NCBI GenBank assembly: GCA_963693365.1
Contig: CAVNZM010000007.1
Span: forward strand, 7,688,001-7,752,000
Source: Amoebidium appalachense
Lineage: Eukaryota > Ichthyosporea
DNA: 64,000 bases
Reading direction: 5' to 3'
The number at the start of each line of letters is the position of its first letter. Position 1 is the first letter of the stretch. The translations under genes were made by a program, and so were the position numbers. Positions 47,910 through 64,000 of this stretch are shown here, one piece after another. The notes beneath the pieces are model-generated. The model did not search any database. It saw nothing but the letters and a program-made list of their open reading frames with translations, and had not been told where the DNA came from.

Positions 47910-48690
47910 CATGCCGGTGCTCGTGTCACGTGTGCCACTGAATGATGCTGTGCACGTGTCTTCGTATCAATCTTGCGCATGCGTGTACGGTAGGTCACGC
48001 TGGGCGGTGTCATGCGCAGCTGGAGCTGCTGGCACACGTGGTCTCCTCTGAGGTGCACCAGCCGTGCGCGCATGCTCCCGTGAACGGCCGTGTACACGTA
48101 ACAGCCACTGACTGTGTGTGTGGCCTATTAGACTTGAGGCCGCTGGCAAATGTACATGCAACTAGATCATCGTGTCGCAAGGTCGAGGCTCTCAGACTGC
48201 TCGGGGGCCCCGGGCCCGGGCTGCGGCCGCGGGGGCCACATTCCACATTGTCAAGTGTGGGCCCGGCAATGCTCAGGAAAGCACTAATGCACACGTGTAT
48301 CATACCAACTCTGGCCATCATCGTGTGGCGTGCGGCCGTGTATGTACACATTTCTGGCGGACCGGGTACTCACGTGACGAATGTATGTACACTTGTCGTA
48401 AGCCGGAACATCCGTACGCGTGGCACTCGACCGTTCGAAAGGCTGGCCACGGTAGGTGTACCTGTGAACTGAAGGCCGCAACGGTGATCCCAGGGCCCAG
48501 CACGATGATTGGCGAACCACAGCAGATCCGCCTCGGCGATTGGTCACTGAAAGCCAATGAAATGGTCGCACGTGAATGCACGACACGGTTTGTTTCAGCC
48601 TCAGATTTGGAGCTTTTATGTCCACATGCAGACATGTGCAGAAGCCTTATTAGCCTCCTATATCTAGGCCATGTGGCCTTCAAATAATCG
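47910..48690. other. GC-rich, CACGTG-dense block of unknown role
   Basis: Free of microsatellites, unlike its surroundings. It contains at least six sites with an ACGTG core, most of them CACGTG or ACACGTG (near 47918, 47954, 48033, 48292, 48370, 48569), and ATTGG/CCAAT boxes at 48508, 48537 and about 48553. Open frames of 170-176 codons exist in two + frames, but they overlap and show no family resemblance. Confidence 0.45.
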
Positions 48691-48984
48691 TTTACCAAAA
48701 CCGTGGCCCGATTTTTGGGCCTAAGAGATCACGAGTAGGAACAGAATGAGTGCAAACAGTAACAGCACCATGTATCTCCCCCCCCCCTCCTTCCCCCTCC
48801 CCCCTCCCCCCCCCCCCCCCCCCCCCCCCCCCCCACGGTCCCACCCCGTCCGATCGAGCTCTCCCTCCCTGTACATGTGCTTGTGTGCACACGACGTGTT
48901 GTGTGCCTGTGTATGTGTACACGGGTGTGTGTGTGCGTGCGACACCGTGTGTGAGTAGTGTGTGTGTGCGCTTGTGTGTGCGCG

Positions 48985-49043
<59 letters not shown>

Positions 49044-49676
49044 GCATACATGTACTCGTGCGCGTGCGTTTTTCACACACACGTGTACGTGTATACGCTG
49101 GCTGTGGACGCGTGGTGGTGTACATACGTGATAGTCATTATATAGATGTGATGGCATATATATATTTATAATGTGCACATGTACACCACAAGCGCAAAAT
49201 TTCACCATGAAGGTGTTGTGTTTTTAGTAGGCTGGTGCGTGTGCGCGTGCGTGTGCATAATGATTGTAATGTGCATGTACATGTGTATGTATGTATGCAT
49301 GCACAGAGATCTAGGGGGATGGGGGGGGGGGGGGGGAGGAAGGGGGGACTCCTCAGAGCAGATTTCAGTCCAAAGTCGGTTGGCGGGTGCACACGTGTGT
49401 GTGCTTTGTGCACGTACTACATGTTTGCGTATGTATGTAGGCATACACAGAGATCCGGGGGAGGGGGGGGGGGGGGGGGGATTTGAATGCGTCAAAAAGT
49501 ACGAAGTACACAAGAACAAACGGATAACATGATGCAGAATGCAAGCCATACATAAAGAGTATGCATAATAAGCAGAGCCCATCCTCAGGGGGGGGGCCAC
49601 GTCATCCACAGTACCCAAATTTCGACCTATTCACCTCGTTAACGAAACCCAACTCGGGGGGGGGGGGGGTTCTCAG

Positions 49677-49678
<2 letters not shown>

Positions 49679-49768
<90 letters not shown>

Positions 49769-49777
49769 AGAGAGAGT

Positions 49778-49817
<40 letters not shown>

Positions 49818-49906
49818 AGGGAGGGAGGGAGGGAGAGGGAGAGAGGGGGGCTCGGAGACGGAGGGAAGGCGGGAGGGAGGGAGGGAGGGAGGGAGGGAGA
49901 GGAGCA

Positions 49907-49930
<24 letters not shown>
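49679..49930. repeat. (GA)n and GGGA-rich tract
   Basis: GA repeats with two GAGTC interruptions, then GGGA tetranucleotides and more GA. Confidence 0.95.
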
Positions 49931-49939
<9 letters not shown>

Positions 49940-50641
49940 TGAAGGAGAGGTCTAGATCTAGAAGGAGATAGGCAAATAAGGAGAAAGGGTCTCTGTGGGT
50001 GGTGAGGGAGCAGAATCTGATAAAACAAAATCGTGCATGAAACCCGCCTCGTTCATCATCGAAAGTGAGTGCTGGTGAATGAAACAACATCTCTATTGTG
50101 CTGGTTTATCAATGCTCCACTTACTCTTTGGACCCAGGCACACCTAGTGCCCATGGGCTTTACCGCTCTGCCTAATTGCGATTACAAATCTCAAGTATTT
50201 TCTCCGTCAATTTTTACATGCATAGATTAAACATCTTTGCCCCAGCCTTCTCTTCTGAAGTCGTGGTTACCTTTCGAGCACCAATTACACAGAATTTTCA
50301 CCTTTACACACTTTGTCATAAGCATAGTCCTACTCACACAAATATACACTGAGCTACGAGTGTCTGTTTGTATGATTTCTTCAAGAGGAATACTTCCACT
50401 ATTCGGCATCTGTCATCACAGAGTACAAGCATGCTATACAGTTATCTGCCAGGAATTTCACTATCACACATACGACATGTCCCAAACAGTCTCCATATTA
50501 CGTTCAATCAATCATTCATTTAAAAATTAATCCCATGCATACGGTAAGGTAAAATGAGGAGGTGTCAAGTGTAGGTGTAGGAGGGTGTGTGTGTGCGTGT
50601 GTTAGTGCGTGTGTTTCTGTGTGTGTTTGTGTTTGTGTGTG

Positions 50642-50686
<45 letters not shown>

Positions 50687-50902
50687 CTCGGAGCAGTTTT
50701 TCTTTTTCTTTTTTCTTTTTTTTTTGGGAGGGGGAAGGGGGGGGGGAGAGGGAGGGGGAAAGAGAGAGAGAGAAAGAGAGAAACGACCACAGAAAATGGG
50801 AGGGAGGGAGGGAGTGACTGACAGGCAGAGAAAAGGCGCCTGGGGCCGGGGCGGGGCGGGGCGGGGGGGGGGGGGGGGGGGGGAGAGGGGGGGATTATTT
50901 TG

Positions 50903-61926
<11,024 letters not shown>

Positions 61927-62059
61927 CTGCATTTTTCGTTTCGTCGCAGCATTCTGGAACGATGATATAACGAATCGTACTTGACTGGATGTTAAGTTGG
62001 GATATTGGGTTATGAATTGGATTAAAGGAGACTGAATACGTGAAAATTTTTCTTTTAGA

Positions 62060-63193
62060 CTACATATACGTAGCAAATATAGACACTCAGTTATGTTCAC
62101 AATAGTCGTATAGACAAAATACTACAAACAAAAACATTGGCTGTGTTGCCATATCACTATCATCCCCCTATACTCCAGGATGACCAATTCTCCCGAACCT
62201 CTACAAAATAATGGGTGTAAGCATGTATCTGTAGACTGCTTTCCGGTTTCATTTTACCAAACATTTGTATCTCTCGCTCTGCCCCCCGATAAAATCTATA
62301 CTATACTATAGGGATAGTTTGCGCAGGACATCATCCTGTGTTTGCGACATCCTGGCCACTGGCTGAGAGGCCACTGGCAGTGCCTTGAGCGGCCTGCAGC
62401 TTTCGCAGGAGACATGGGCTGACATGGGCATCATCGTGAATAACATGAACTCTGCGCACATTTGCGCAAAGCACAGGTTTATGCACGTACAGTACATACA
62501 TATACATACATACGTCCAGCACATCACATGCATTTTGTCCTTCGCATCCTGGTGTGCCGTGCGTGCGTGACGCCCCGCTCTTGCTCTTGGCTGGCCATGT
62601 TGTGCTTCTGCCAAAAGGGATTCGGAGAAGTAGCGCTCATTAGCTTCGGTCGATGGTGATCGATGAGGTGAATAAAGATAGGTTGTTGACAAGTTGCCAG
62701 AAACTCACACGGTTGCATGCGGAATTCCAGAACACGAAAGCGAGGAGGGCGTGACTCACGGTTTTGGGGTTGTTGTGAGGTGGAATCTAATAAAGATTTG
62801 GGGCCCTACAGTAAGCAATAAGCTCCGAGTTAGTAAACCTGTACAGGGCAGGGTCCAGGGGGGGGGGGGAGGGGGGAGAGGGGAGATACCGGTAAGGAGC
62901 ATCGGATGGGATCTGGAGGGGGCAGTCAGGAGAGACACAGTTGCCGTTGAAGTGTTTGAACGGATAGGCAACTCAGGTGTCTTCTAGATCTGCAGCTGCA
63001 CACAGTCGCACAGTGCTGGTCGAAGCGCTGCACTAAAGAAGAAATAAATACTCTATGACATGTAAAGATAATAAGGGCCGGGCTAAACATCACTCAGATT
63101 CAAGCTTAAAGGGACGTGGTTGTTGCTATTGTCAAGGCTTGTTGTTTTTTGTTTGTTTGTTTGACGATGTTTGGTGGTGGTGGTGGTGGTGGT

Positions 63194-63247
<54 letters not shown>

Positions 63248-64000
63248 GGGGGGGGGGGGGGGGGGGGGAGGGGGGCTTCATCATAGTATTCTGATACTCG
63301 GTGCTCCAGCAAGTGATTCAAATTTAAACATGCGTCGTGGTCGACAAGCATTGACACAGGAAAAACTTTGATGCTTTATTACATACAGGTGATGCCTGCG
63401 ATTTCCTCATACTAGACACTCAACAGACTTGTGGAGATTTTGCCCCGAGCTAATAAATCTGTTACAGTCAAGGTTTATATACATAACAAGACGGTAATCG
63501 TATGTATAGACATAAACAATACCAACACCAACATGGTTTTACCCTTCCCTACCCCATGAGCCCAAAATGTCACGTGTACAAACCGAGTACATCTGGCCGC
63601 GTTTAGAACGCCGAAACAATTACACTACAGCGGCCTTTTAATTTGTGTGAGCTTGGTCTAACTTGCAGAGTCGCAACCTCTCAACTATCATGCAATTTAC
63701 CAGAGGCGGCTCTTTAACCATCAGAGTTACTTTGTGTGTGAAGTTCGAAAATCAATGTTCAACGTGCATTGATTAGTAACATCCAACCCAGCAACACTCT
63801 TCCGGCATCTACGTTCTATATATCTCCTTTAGTATATGCCCAAGAGCAAGAGACTTCAACTTGGTGTAGTTCGAGGACGCAAACACCATGCAATAAACAC
63901 TAAACGGCGCGGGGAAAAAAAAAGAAAGAAAAACCCATTATGTACGAACCACTTATCTAGGCAATAAAAACAAAACAGCGAAAAGAAAATGTCCCGATTC
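62060..64000. other. Right-end region, no gene recognised
   Basis: Mixed sequence with few simple repeats except (GGT)n-(TG)n-poly-G at 63172-63275. The missing 5' exon of the GTPase-SH2 gene could lie here or beyond, but no candidate with ATG, coding character and a fitting donor stood out. Confidence 0.5.

Larger units (their letters stand above)
46931..50902. other. Intergenic spacer, BT1 gene to GTPase-SH2 gene
   Basis: AT-rich to 47.9 kb with scattered ATTGG boxes (47409, 47459) and a TATAAAG near 47808. A GC-rich block free of simple repeats (47.9-48.7 kb) follows, then poly-C, TG, poly-G and GA tracts. No exon is convincing. Confidence 0.5.

Noticed and set aside
47942-48687. Two overlapping plus-strand ORFs of 170-176 codons
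   Set aside because: They overlap in different frames in GC-rich sequence with few stops, and neither shows a signal, domain or family pattern.
62306-62692. Minus-strand frame as a first exon of the GTPase-SH2 gene
   Set aside because: It begins at a non-ATG codon and shows no donor in a phase that fits the P-loop exon.

Overview
This is a stretch of nuclear DNA from a eukaryote with spliceosomal introns, with seven gene loci recognised on both strands. Exons are short (50 to 650 nt, apart from one of 1.4 kb). They are separated by introns and spacers packed with simple sequence: TG/CA and GA/CT tracts and poly-G/poly-C runs of up to 76 bases. Splice sites are ordinary GT..AG. Several genes have a TATA box 75 to 190 bp before the ATG, often with CCAAT boxes. 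Pairing of SH2 and Ras-like domains, thrombospondin type-1 repeats, and a BT1 folate/biopterin transporter suggest a unicellular relative of animals, for example an ichthyosporean. That assignment is inference; no rRNA or other marker is present.

Layout. (1) 170-10052, +: SSU72, the RNA polymerase II CTD phosphatase, in seven exons whose ends join in frame to 196 aa with an intact active site. (2) 12128-13024, -, and 13995-15460, +: two secreted SIMPL/DUF541 paralogues in a divergent pair sharing about 970 bp of promoter. (3) 17393-27368, -: a 14-exon gene for a 951-aa type II membrane protein with a glycosyltransferase-like luminal domain followed by an alginate-lyase-like domain. (4) 29796-31001, -: a small two-exon gene with a conserved SIDNRRLWVF motif. 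(5) 32178-39820, -: a 10-exon secreted protein made of three copies of a three-exon lectin/Cys-rich module, two of them ending in a thrombospondin repeat, plus a Thr/Pro-rich tail. It has a one-base homopolymer frameshift in exon 3. (6) 44470-46586, -: a two-exon BT1-type transporter. (7) 50903 to about 61926 or beyond, -: a Ras-like GTPase fused through a Pro/Ser linker to a C-terminal SH2 domain, with three YxN(V/I) motifs. Its first exon was not found.

The GTPase-SH2 fusion is the most unusual gene: one chain carries a degenerate G domain, an SH2 reader and three candidate Grb2-type phosphotyrosine sites. The two SIMPL proteins, the lectin/TSR protein and the glycosyltransferase-lyase all have secretory or Golgi signals, but nothing else ties them into one pathway.

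Between genes there is a 65-bp foldback element with a perfect 8-bp target duplication and an empty-site paralogue 165 bp away (41033-41113). There are also several clean tandem duplications, promoter-like clusters without a recognised gene, and a same-orientation family of short degenerate repeats beside poly-G tracts. No tRNA, rRNA, CRISPR array or bacterial-type operon was seen. All gene models come from reading splice sites and family resemblance by eye; homopolymer lengths in the assembly should be treated as uncertain.
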